This document shows, one piece after another, positions 1 through 7,699 of a DNA stretch of 64,000 bases. A program made the translations under genes and the position numbers. Source of the DNA: Actinotalea subterranea (GTDB lineage Bacteria; Actinomycetota; Actinomycetes; Actinomycetales; Cellulomonadaceae); assembly GCF_008364845.1 (NCBI RefSeq), contig NZ_VTTP01000001.1, positions 581,594-645,593 on the forward strand, given 5' to 3'. Every line of letters begins with the position of its first letter. Positions within the stretch are counted from its first letter, which is position 1. The notes under the pieces are model-generated. The model was not told the DNA's origin, did not search any database, and saw only the letters and a list, made by a program, of their open reading frames with translations.

Positions 1-800
1 GTCCGCGTGTCGTTCGCGCCGTGCGTGAAGATCTGCGGCAGGTCGTAGATGCGCAGCACGTCGAGCATGCGGAAGAGCACCGCGACCACGATCGCCGGGC
101 GGACCAGCGGGAGCGTGATGCTCACGAACCGGCGGACCGGGCCGGCGCCGTCGACCCGCGCCGCCTCGTAGATCTCCTGCGAGATCGTCTGGAGCCCGGC
201 GAGGACGAGAAGCGCGATGAACGGTGCCGTCTTCCACGTGTCCGCGAAGACGATCGCCCACTTCGCCGGCCACTCGGAGCCGGTCCACAGGACCTGCTGC
301 CCGATGAGGTGGTTGACGATGCCGTTGGCGTCGAACGTCCACCTCCACAGCACGGCGCAGACCGCCGTCGGGATCGCCCAGGGCACCAGGACGACCGCCC
401 GGACGATGGAGCGTCCGCGGAAGGCGCGGTTCATCACCAGGGCCATCGCCATGCCGATGACCAGCTCGAGGACCACCGTCGTGCCCGTGAAGAACATCGT
501 GGTGCTCAGCGCCGCCCAGAAGTCCTCCGCGCCGGACCCGACGACCGCCTCGGCGTAGTTGCCGAGACCGATGAACTCCGGCGTCCGGCCGACCGGGTCG
601 TCGTAGAGCGACCGGACGACGGCTCGCACCACCGGGTAGCCGATGACCCCGGCGAGGACGATCAGGGTGGGCAGGACGAGCCAGAACGCGAACCGTCCTT
701 CTCGTGAGCGGCCCGGCCGTCGACGCGCTCCCCCGGCGCGTGCCCCGTCCGGTGCGGCCTGCGTGCGCGTCCGTGGGTCAGGTGCTCCTTCGAGCGTCAT
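1..800 (-). CDS. Sugar ABC transporter permease, MalF-like (3' end outside window)
   Basis: Partial gene on the minus strand; the C-terminus lies beyond base 1. The 266 readable residues begin with a basic cytoplasmic stretch, then a membrane segment (around residues 36-55) and several further hydrophobic helices. A binding-protein-dependent transport EAA loop is visible near residues 205-230 (EIYEAARVDGAGPVRRF), which docks on the ATPase in CUT1 sugar importers. I chose the ATG at 800; a GTG at 815 is an alternative. It starts 56 bases after the stop of the sugar-binding lipoprotein gene and is almost certainly co-transcribed with it. The second permease should lie outside the window. Family assignment is firm; the sugar is unknown. 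Confidence 0.9.
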   Translation of the reverse strand, partial: MTLEGAPDPRTRTQAAPDGARAGGARRRPGRSREGRFAFWLVLPTLIVLAGVIGYPVVRAVVRSLYDDPVGRTPEFIGLGNYAEAVVGSGAEDFWAALSTTMFFTGTTVVLELVIGMAMALVMNRAFRGRSIVRAVVLVPWAIPTAVCAVLWRWTFDANGIVNHLIGQQVLWTGSEWPAKWAIVFADTWKTAPFIALLVLAGLQTISQEIYEAARVDGAGPVRRFVSITLPLVRPAIVVAVLFRMLDVLRIYDLPQIFTHGANDTR

Positions 801-856
801 GTCCGGGTGCCTCACCACGTCGTCGAGCACGGCTCGCCCTGCCTTCACCCTCGTCC

Positions 857-2122
857 TCACGATGCGTCGACGACGTCCTGGAGGTCCTCCTGCAGGCCGG
901 ACAGCGCCTCGTCGACGGTGACCGAACCCTGGAGAGCCTCGTAGACCTCGGTCGAGATCAGCGTGCTCAGCTCGCTGTAGGCGACCGCCTTCGGGCGGGC
1001 GACGGCGTTCTCGAGGGCGGACTTGAGGGTCGCCAGGTACGGCACGTCCGCCTGGAGCGCCGCGTCGTCGTACAGGGAGCTGCGCACCGGGGGCAACGAG
1101 AGCTCGGTCAGGAGCGTGCGCTGGACCTCCTCGGACTCGAGGTAGGTGATGAAGTCCTTGGCCGTCTGCTGGTTCTCCGACGCCTTCGAGATCGCCAGGT
1201 TGTAGCCGCCGAGGGTCGATGCGCCGAGACCGTCGGCGCCCGGGAGCGGGGCGATGCCGATCGTGTCCTGCACGACGGAGTCCGCACCCTCCTGGGTGGC
1301 GAGACCGTGCACGTAGGGCCAGTTGCGCAGGAACAGCAGGTTCCCCGCCTGGAACGCCCGGCGGCCCTCCTCCTCCTGGTAGGTGATGGCCTCCGCCGGG
1401 ATCGTTCCCGACTCGAAGCCGTCCACGAGGAACTGGAGGCCGGCCTTCGCCTCAGGCGTGTCGACCGTGACCTCGCCGTTCTCGTCGATCACGGAGCCGC
1501 CCGCGGAGTTCACGGCCTCGGAGAAGTTGACGGTGAGTCCCTCGTACTGCGCGAACTGCCCGGCGTAGCAGTCGATCTCGTTCGCGACGGCGATGTCGCA
1601 GGCGTCCTCGAGCTCGGCCCAGGTGGTGGGCGGGGTCTCGACCAGGTCCGTGCGGTAGTACAGGAAGCCGGCGTTCGTGTTGTACGGCGCGGCGTAGAGC
1701 GTGCCGTCGTAGGTGCCGGAGTCGACGGTCGACTCGAACAGCCCGGTCGTGTCGATGTCGTCGAGCGGGACCAGCCAGTCCCGCGCCGCGAACTCGGCTG
1801 TCCACACCACGTCGAGCCCTGCGACGTCGTAGGTCCCGGCACCGGCCTGGAAGTCCTGGACCAGGGCGGTGCGCTGCTCGTCCGCCGCCTCAGCCAGCTC
1901 GATGAACGTGACCTCCTCGTCGGGGTGGTCGGCGTTCCAGCCGTCGATGACGGTCTGGAGCTTGCCGGTGGTGTCCTTGCCCTGGGCGAAGGTGATCGGT
2001 CCGCGGCCCGACCCCTCCGACCCTTCGGCCGGCGCCTGCTCCGCGTCGCCGGAACAGCCGGCGACCATGCCGACGGCGGCTGCGAGAACCGCGCCGACGG
2101 CGAACTTCCGTGTGTGCTTCAC
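857..2122 (-). CDS. Extracellular sugar-binding lipoprotein of an ABC importer (CUT1 type)
   Basis: 421 residues from a GTG start at 2122 preceded by GGAG seven bases upstream; the reading frame stays open further upstream but has no better ribosome site. The N-terminus (VKHTRKFAVGAVLAAAVGMVAGC) is reported here only as a short basic region, a hydrophobic stretch and the lipobox VAGC, so the mature protein should be lipid-anchored outside the cell. The rest has the features of the extracellular solute-binding family 1 fold, with 'YNTNAGFLYYRTDL' and 'NWPYVHGLA' segments typical of trehalose/maltose-type binding proteins. It is the first gene of the operon with the permease and is divergent from a debranching-type glucosidase, so an alpha-glucan oligosaccharide is a reasonable but unproven ligand. 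Confidence 0.9.
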   Translation of the reverse strand: MKHTRKFAVGAVLAAAVGMVAGCSGDAEQAPAEGSEGSGRGPITFAQGKDTTGKLQTVIDGWNADHPDEEVTFIELAEAADEQRTALVQDFQAGAGTYDVAGLDVVWTAEFAARDWLVPLDDIDTTGLFESTVDSGTYDGTLYAAPYNTNAGFLYYRTDLVETPPTTWAELEDACDIAVANEIDCYAGQFAQYEGLTVNFSEAVNSAGGSVIDENGEVTVDTPEAKAGLQFLVDGFESGTIPAEAITYQEEEGRRAFQAGNLLFLRNWPYVHGLATQEGADSVVQDTIGIAPLPGADGLGASTLGGYNLAISKASENQQTAKDFITYLESEEVQRTLLTELSLPPVRSSLYDDAALQADVPYLATLKSALENAVARPKAVAYSELSTLISTEVYEALQGSVTVDEALSGLQEDLQDVVDAS

Positions 2123-2197
2123 GAAGACACTCCATTGGGTCCGAGGTGGGTCGCGGGCGGCCACCGCTCGTGGTGGACGACCGCCTGCTGCGGTGAC

Positions 2198-2261
2198 AGA
2201 TCTGAACCGTAGGGATTTGAGCGGTCAAACACAAGCCCTGGGCAACGTGGATTTGAGCGGT
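2198..2261. promoter_or_regulatory. Divergent promoter region with LacI-operator-like boxes
   Basis: The 13-base word GGATTTGAGCGGT occurs exactly at 2213-2225 and 2249-2261, with a degenerate copy at 2198-2210 (9 of 13). The first exact copy continues into TTTGAGCGGTCAAA (2216-2229), one mismatch from the palindrome TTTGAGCGCTCAAA with the central CG expected of LacI-family operators. On the minus strand TTGACC (2228-2223) lies 17 bases from TCAGAT (2205-2200), a possible promoter for the sugar-transport operon. The array sits between the transport operon and the glucosidase gene and probably controls both. The regulator is not identified; no LacI gene is adjacent. Confidence 0.5.
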
Positions 2262-2316
2262 AATATCGCGCCGACCGCCACGGGAGCCGTGGCCCGCCGA
2301 GAGCAAGGGTGTCCCG

Positions 2317-4395
2317 ATGCCAGAGTCGCCGTCCGCACCGGGCCGGCAGCCCCGCCTGTCCACCCTCGCCACACTCGTCAACGCACCCGGCACCGTGCTC
2401 TCCGACCAGGGAGGCGACGTCGGTGTCACGGCGATCGAGGGCTACTTCCTCGACGACCGCCGCGTCCTCTCGTCCGCGACGCTGACCGTGGGAGGGCAAC
2501 GACCCGAGCACCTCGCGACCGCGTACACGGGCCCCGGCTCGGCGGAGTTCACGTCGGTCGTCGCCGGGATCGCCACCTCCGCCGCCGACTTCGGTCTCGA
2601 CGGGGACCCCCAGCTCTCGGTGACCCGGAGGCGAACCCTCGACGCCGACGGGCTCCTCGAGCACATCGAGCTCCGCTCCGCCTCGACCACCCCCATGAGC
2701 ACGACCGTGGCCCTGACCCTCGGCAGCGACGGCACCACGGTGTCCACCGCCCGCTCCGGTGAGGCGGACGCCCGGATCACGCCCTCCGTCACCGAGCGCG
2801 GCGACGTCGTCTGGCCGCTCGAGGACGCGCAGGCGCGCACCTCGTTCGAGCCGGCACCTGCCGCGCTCACGGTTCGCTCCGACGGCCTCGTCGCGGCGGA
2901 CTGGGACGTCGAGCTCGCCCCCGGCTCGACCTGCGTGCTCACGGCCCGGACGGTTGCCGTCGGCGAGCTGGCGGCACCGGCATGCGTCGCGCCTCCGCAC
3001 GTGACGCTCGAGGCGGCGGAGCCGGTCACCCGGCTCTTCGCACGTTCGCTCGCCGACGCCTACGCGCTGGTCCGCACCGACGTCGGCCACCCGGAGGACC
3101 GCTACGTCTCCGCGGGGGCGCCGTGGTACCTGACCCTGTTCGGCCGCGACTCCCTCTGGTCCGCGCGGATGCTCCTGCCCTTCGACACCGGTCTCGCCCT
3201 GGGCACTCTCCGCGCCCTGGCCCGCCACCAAGGCACGCGGCACGACCCGGTGACCGCCGAGCAGCCCGGCAAGATCCTCCACGAGCTCCGCCGGGCGCGC
3301 GTCGCACGCCTGCTGCCCGAGAAGTACTTCGGCACCGCCGACGCGACGAGCCTGTGGATCGTCCTGCTCGCCGAGACCTGGCGCTGGGGGGCCGACGAGG
3401 CTGCGGTGAGGCAGCTGCTGCCCCACCTGCGCGCGGCCCTCGGCTGGCTCGAGGAGCACGCCGACTCGGATCACGACGGCTTCGTCGACTACCGGCCCGA
3501 CCCGGCCGGGCTCTCGAACCAGGGCTGGAAGGACTCACGCGACGCGATCCACGACGCAGCCGGGGATGAGCACCCGGGAACGGTGGCGCTGGCAGAGGTG
3601 CAGGCGTACGCCCACCAGGCGGCGCTCGGCGCAGCCGACCTGCTCGACGCGTTCGACCAGCCCGGCGCCGCGCAGTGGCGGCAGTGGGCGCAGGACCTCC
3701 GGCGCCGGTTCACGGCCCACTTCTGGACGCGCGGCGCCGGTGGCCCGTACCCGGCCGTTGCGATGGTCGACCGCACCCGGCGCGCGGACGCCGTGACCTC
3801 GAACATGGGTCACCTCCTCGGCACGGGCATCGTCGACGCGGACGAGTCCGCCGCCATCGCGGACCGGCTCGCGGGCAGCGACCTGGACTCCGGCTTCGGC
3901 CTGCGCACCCTGTCGGCGCACTCGCCTCGCTACAACCCGATCTCGTACCACAACGGCTCGGTCTGGCCGCACGACACGGCGATCGCCGTCAGCGGGCTCG
4001 CGTCCACCGGGCACAGCGCGGTCGCCGCCGCACTCGCCCACGGCCTCATCGCCGCCGGCGAGCACTTCGACTACCGCCTCCCCGAGCTCTGGAGCGGGGT
4101 CTCGACCACGTCGGGCCCGGGTGGCACGCTCGCCCGACCGCTCCCCTACCCGACGGCCTGCAGCCCGCAGGCGTGGTCCGCGGCGTCGGCGGTCGCCGTC
4201 GTCACTGCGGCGCTCGGCATCCGCGCCGACATCCCCGACGGGCGCGTGTGGATCGCCCCGCCGCGGCCCTCGATCCTGGGCCCGTTCACCCTGCGGGGGA
4301 TCCGCCTCCCGGGCGGGCCGCTCGACGTGAGCGTCGACGACGACGGCGCCGTGACGGTCCTGGCCGCCCCCGCAGGCGTCACCGTCGTGACCTAG
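2317..4395 (+). CDS. Glycogen-debranching-type amylo-alpha-1,6-glucosidase family protein
   Basis: 692 residues. The first ~230 residues look like the beta-rich N-terminal domain of bacterial glycogen debranching enzymes (GDE_N_bis type: 'AIEGYFLDDRRVLSS'), and residues ~245-640 an (alpha/alpha)6 glucoamylase-like barrel, with 'GAPWYLTLFGRDSLW' and 'YHNGSVWPHDTAIA' typical of this family. No signal peptide is seen, so it should act in the cytoplasm on imported or stored oligosaccharides. The ATG at 2317 follows an AAGGGTG ribosome site. It is divergent from the sugar ABC operon across LacI-like operators, supporting joint regulation. The stop codon shares the CTAG at 4392-4395 with the convergent antiporter gene. 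The precise substrate is uncertain. Confidence 0.82.
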   Translation: MPESPSAPGRQPRLSTLATLVNAPGTVLSDQGGDVGVTAIEGYFLDDRRVLSSATLTVGGQRPEHLATAYTGPGSAEFTSVVAGIATSAADFGLDGDPQLSVTRRRTLDADGLLEHIELRSASTTPMSTTVALTLGSDGTTVSTARSGEADARITPSVTERGDVVWPLEDAQARTSFEPAPAALTVRSDGLVAADWDVELAPGSTCVLTARTVAVGELAAPACVAPPHVTLEAAEPVTRLFARSLADAYALVRTDVGHPEDRYVSAGAPWYLTLFGRDSLWSARMLLPFDTGLALGTLRALARHQGTRHDPVTAEQPGKILHELRRARVARLLPEKYFGTADATSLWIVLLAETWRWGADEAAVRQLLPHLRAALGWLEEHADSDHDGFVDYRPDPAGLSNQGWKDSRDAIHDAAGDEHPGTVALAEVQAYAHQAALGAADLLDAFDQPGAAQWRQWAQDLRRRFTAHFWTRGAGGPYPAVAMVDRTRRADAVTSNMGHLLGTGIVDADESAAIADRLAGSDLDSGFGLRTLSAHSPRYNPISYHNGSVWPHDTAIAVSGLASTGHSAVAAALAHGLIAAGEHFDYRLPELWSGVSTTSGPGGTLARPLPYPTACSPQAWSAASAVAVVTAALGIRADIPDGRVWIAPPRPSILGPFTLRGIRLPGGPLDVSVDDDGAVTVLAAPAGVTVVT

Positions 4396-6431
4396 CGGGA
4401 CCCGGCGCCGTCGTCGCCCGCCGCAGGAACCGGCGGATCCGCCGGGTCGGCAGCCTGCGCCGGGCCCGCCTCCACCGGGCCGGACGTCTCCGCGGGGCCG
4501 GCCGTCTCCACCGGGCCGGCCGTCTCCGCGGGGCCGGACGTCTCCGCGAGCGCCCGGATCAGGGACTGCGCGTCGTAGGGCCCGGTGTGGCGCCGGCCGT
4601 TGACGAAGAGGGTCGGCACCACGGTGATGTCCATCGCCTCGGCGTCGAGCATGTCGTCGCGGACGCGCGCGGCGACCTCGGGCGACGTGAGGTCCCGCTC
4701 GAACCGGTCGACGTCGAGGCCCAGCTCCCGGGCGCGCCGGATGATGTCCGACGGGCGCTGGTTCTCCTGGTCGGCGAAGAGGCTGCGCTCCATCTCGAAG
4801 AACTTGCCCTGGAGCGCTGCCGCCTCGGACGCCTCCGCCGCCGCGAGGGCGTTGGGGTGGTACCTGGTCAGCGGCGCGTGCCGCCAGACGTAGCTGAGCT
4901 GGTCACCGAGCTCGCGGTGCACCTCCTGGATGGACCCCGAGGCCTTGAGGCAGAACTCGCACTGGAAGTCGCCGTACTCGACGATCGTGAACGGCGCGTC
5001 CACGGCACCGAAGAGGTGGTCGCGCTCCGGGTCGACGGGGCGGACGAGGGTCCGGGCTAGGCCCTGCGTGGGCCGGAGCCGCTCGGCCGCACGGAAGACG
5101 ACCGCGGCGAGCACGAACGCGAGGACGGACGCGGCGAGGACACCCACGCGGGCCTCGTTCTGCACGGCGGGGTCGTCGATCGCGAGGTCGACGATGAACA
5201 GCGAGATCGTGAACCCGATGCCGGACAGCGCGGCGCCGCCGGCGATCCGGTCGAGCGTCAGGCCGGGACCGAAGTCGCCGACCTTCGCGACGCGCATGAG
5301 CGCGGTCGAGCCGAGCACGCCGAGGACCTTGCCCGCCACGAGGCCGACGACGACGCCCCAGGTCACGGGTGAGCGGGCCGCCCCGGCCAGGATGTCCGGG
5401 CTGATCCGGACGCCCGCGTTGGCGAGCGCGAACAGCGGGAGCACGACGTAGGCGACGTAGGGCGCGTACGCGGACTGGAGCCGCTCGTTGATCGAGATGG
5501 ACTCCCGGAGGCTGTTCGCCGCGGCCCGCGCGTACTCGGTGGTGGGCGACTGGCGGAACGTGCGCGCGAGCTCGAGGGCGTGCTCGACATCGCGCCTGTT
5601 CGGCCGGTAGACGGGCACGAGGAGGGCGATCGCGACGCCGGCGAGCGTCGGGTGCACACCGGAGGCGAGGAACGCGAACCAGACGATGACCGCGAGGGTC
5701 CCGTACACGGGCCCGCGACCGCCGCGCAGGTACCGCGTCAGGTACACGCCGAGCAGCCCGACGGCAGCGACCAGGAGCGGCCCGGCGCTGAAGTTCTCCG
5801 TGTAGACGAGGGCGATGATGCTCAGCGCACCGATGTCGTCGACCACGGCCAGCGCCAGCAGGAACATGCGGAGCCTGCCGGGCGCACGCGGCCCGATCAG
5901 CGCGAGGGCGCCGACGAGGAACGCCGTGTCGGTCGAGATGACCACCCCCCAGGCACGCTCGTACCCGGACCCGGCGCTGACGAGCACGTACAGCAGGGCG
6001 GGGATCACGAGACCCGCGAGCGCGGCCACGACCGGAACCACGGCCCGCGACCGGCTCGTGAGCTCGCCGATCGCGAACTCCTTGCGGACCTCGAGCCCGA
6101 CCGTGAAGAAGAAGACGGCCATGAGCGCGTCGTTGACGAGGGCGTGGAGCGTGAACTCGAACCTGAGGTCCGCGAGACCGAACAGCAGGTGCGTCTCCCA
6201 GAACGACGCGTAGGTGCCGTGGGACACGTTGGCCCACAGGACCGCGACGAGGCTCGCGGCGGCGAGGAGGAGCGCACTGGTCCGGCTCCGGCCGAGCGAG
6301 GTCAGCCGCTCCGTGAGGGAGGGGTGGGCCGGGTCCGTCTCGTGGGTCTCGGGGTCCAGGGAGTGCTCGATCACTGTGAGGCCCGGCCGTGCGCGGTCGT
6401 CGGTGCGCCTGACGTCCTGGTCGATGGTCAT
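4392..6431 (-). CDS. nhaA: Na+/H+ antiporter NhaA fused to a DsbA-like thioredoxin domain
   Basis: 679 residues from an ATG with GGGAG six bases upstream. Residues ~45-450 are a complete NhaA antiporter: STDTA (Asp168) and VVDDIGALS (Asp198-Asp199) match the ion-binding aspartates of the family, and Lys368 lies in a late helix (AGKVLG). Residues ~470-630 form a DsbA-like thiol-oxidoreductase domain with the active-site motif CEFC (Cys491, Cys494) and a cis-proline-type 'VVPTLF'. This NhaA-DsbA fusion architecture is known in actinobacteria. The last ~45 residues are a low-complexity tail made of GPAET/GPVET units. The antiporter exports Na+ in exchange for protons; the role of the redox domain is unknown. 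The gene converges on, and overlaps by four bases, the glucosidase gene. Confidence 0.93.
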   Translation of the reverse strand: MTIDQDVRRTDDRARPGLTVIEHSLDPETHETDPAHPSLTERLTSLGRSRTSALLLAAASLVAVLWANVSHGTYASFWETHLLFGLADLRFEFTLHALVNDALMAVFFFTVGLEVRKEFAIGELTSRSRAVVPVVAALAGLVIPALLYVLVSAGSGYERAWGVVISTDTAFLVGALALIGPRAPGRLRMFLLALAVVDDIGALSIIALVYTENFSAGPLLVAAVGLLGVYLTRYLRGGRGPVYGTLAVIVWFAFLASGVHPTLAGVAIALLVPVYRPNRRDVEHALELARTFRQSPTTEYARAAANSLRESISINERLQSAYAPYVAYVVLPLFALANAGVRISPDILAGAARSPVTWGVVVGLVAGKVLGVLGSTALMRVAKVGDFGPGLTLDRIAGGAALSGIGFTISLFIVDLAIDDPAVQNEARVGVLAASVLAFVLAAVVFRAAERLRPTQGLARTLVRPVDPERDHLFGAVDAPFTIVEYGDFQCEFCLKASGSIQEVHRELGDQLSYVWRHAPLTRYHPNALAAAEASEAAALQGKFFEMERSLFADQENQRPSDIIRRARELGLDVDRFERDLTSPEVAARVRDDMLDAEAMDITVVPTLFVNGRRHTGPYDAQSLIRALAETSGPAETAGPVETAGPAETSGPVEAGPAQAADPADPPVPAAGDDGAGSR

Positions 6432-6593
6432 CGCGGCTCCCGTCCTGCGGCGGTGCCGGGACGCGGGTGTCCCTCGCGGGCGCCGTGGCGGCGCTCCGCA
6501 CACCGACGGTCGTTGTCGAGCCCGACGCGTGCGCCGGGCGGGCTCCATCATCACCCCGGTGGCGCCCGCTGACCAGGGTGTGTCGCTGCCCGT

Positions 6594-6621
6594 TCGCGGG
6601 CGGCGTATCCGCCGCCCGCGA
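6594..6621. other. Perfect 12-bp hairpin upstream of nhaA
   Basis: TCGCGGGCGGCG (6594-6605) is the exact inverse of 6610-6621 with loop TATC. It lies 163 bases upstream of the nhaA start and has no T-run on either strand. It could be a terminator-like or regulatory stem; nothing in the sequence decides. Confidence 0.35.
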
Positions 6622-6666
6622 CGCCCCGCACCCACGCCACCTCCCCGCGTGGGCGCCCAGCAGCGG

Positions 6667-6913
6667 CCGAGGTCGGCCCGTGGTGCCGAGGTCGGCCCGC
6701 GGACGGGGCGACCTCGGCAGGAGGGACCGACCTCGGCGCACACCCCGCCCCCCTCGGCGCCACCCCGCCGCCACCCCGCCCCCCTCGGCGTCACCCCGAC
6801 CGCCGAGGTCGGCCCGTGGCGCCGAGGTCGGCCCGTGGTGCCGAGGTCGGGCCGTGGCGCTGAGGTCGGCCCGCGGACGGGGCGACCTCGGCAGGAGGGA
6901 CCGACGTCGGCGC
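6667..6913. repeat. 19-bp GAGGTCG repeat array and 44-bp direct repeat (non-coding region 6432-6996)
   Basis: CCGAGGTCGGCCCGTGG occurs at 6667-6683, 6803-6819 and 6822-6838, with a one-base variant at 6841-6857; the last three are spaced exactly 19 bases. A 44-base segment is duplicated exactly at 6688-6731 and 6862-6905. Within it TGCCGAGGTCG (6684-6694) and CGACCTCGGCA (6709-6719) form an 11-bp inverted repeat. No convincing gene is present between nhaA and the small gene at 6997; open frames across the array are compositional. The GAGGTCG core recurs in three other intergenic regions of this window. Confidence 0.75.
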
Positions 6914-6996
6914 TTCGGGGACGTCGGCGCTCCGCGGGCGCGCGGCTGTCCACAGGTGGGCCGCGGGCCGCTCGCGGCGGCGCCAGGACGGGCAGG

Positions 6997-7386
6997 ATGA
7001 GCGGCATGAGCCGTCGAACCACGCTGGACATCACTCTGACGCCCCTCGAGCGGGACGTCCTCCGGGCGGGGCTGGGTGAGTGGGGAGGTGCGGCCGGGCC
7101 GACCGACCAGGTGGCGCAGCTCATCGGCTTCCACGACGTCGACGACCTCATGAACGGGTGCCTCGAGATCCGTGACCGCCTCGACCGGGGTGAGCCGCTC
7201 ACCCCCGCCGACTGGCGTCGCGCGCTGCGCTCGACCGAGCTGGCGTTCATCAGCGACGAGTGGGGCGCCGGCGTCGAGTGGTCGACCGTGACGGGTCTGA
7301 GCGACGAGGAGGCGATCACGGCGCTGCGCTCTCTCCAGTTCAGGCTCGTGACCGTCGGCACCGCCACCCTGCGCGCCGTGCCCTGA
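6997..7386 (+). CDS. Small conserved-looking cytoplasmic protein, function unknown
   Basis: 129 residues from ATG 6997, which follows AGGACGGGCAGG; an in-frame ATG at 7006 would give 126 residues. The protein is acidic, predicted mostly helical, and has no signal peptide, membrane segment or recognised motif. A hydrophobic pattern such as 'LTPLERDVLRAGLGEW' near the N-terminus and a more beta-like C-terminus suggest a folded domain. It is flanked on both sides by GAGGTCG repeat regions and has no same-strand partner. Codon usage matches its neighbours (third positions almost all G or C), which supports it being a real gene. I do not recognise a family. Confidence 0.6.
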   Translation: MSGMSRRTTLDITLTPLERDVLRAGLGEWGGAAGPTDQVAQLIGFHDVDDLMNGCLEIRDRLDRGEPLTPADWRRALRSTELAFISDEWGAGVEWSTVTGLSDEEAITALRSLQFRLVTVGTATLRAVP

Positions 7387-7495
7387 GCCCCGCGCCGGCA
7401 CGCCGCCCACCGACCGGCCACGTACCCACCGGACTGCCCGATCACCCGACCGCCCGGACCGCCCGACCGCCCGGATGCGGCCCCGGGACTCCGTC

Positions 7496-7529
7496 GAGGT
7501 CGACACGCCGTGCTGAGGTCGACACGCCG
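7496..7529. repeat. Second GAGGTCG repeat pair (non-coding region 7387-7699)
   Basis: GAGGTCGACACGCCG is present at 7496-7510 and 7515-7529, again with a 19-base period, followed by an inverted-looking segment (CACGACGTGTCGACGTCA, from 7544). The 313-base gap between the small gene and the SARP gene otherwise holds only GC-rich CCGACCGCCCGG-type runs; no RNA gene or promoter was recognised. Confidence 0.65.
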
Positions 7530-7699
7530 GACTGTCGGCCTAAGCACGACGTGTCGACGTCAGTGTCGCGGGGCGGGGCGGGGGCGCCACAGCCGGTGAG
7601 GCCGCGCCCTGAACGCGGTCGCGGTGGGGACAGGTGCCGCCGCGACGAGTGCTGATCACGCGGCTGCGAGGCGTGCGGCGTGGGCCCGCGCCGGGGTCC

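Noticed and set aside
6667-6913. CRISPR or IS ends in the GAGGTCG repeat region
   Set aside because: No unique spacers, no transposase, no flanking target duplications; periodic 19-base units instead.
4903-7506. Long open frame on the minus strand extending beyond nhaA
   Set aside because: Arg/Pro-rich product without motifs; the NhaA-DsbA frame has clear domains and a ribosome site at 6431.
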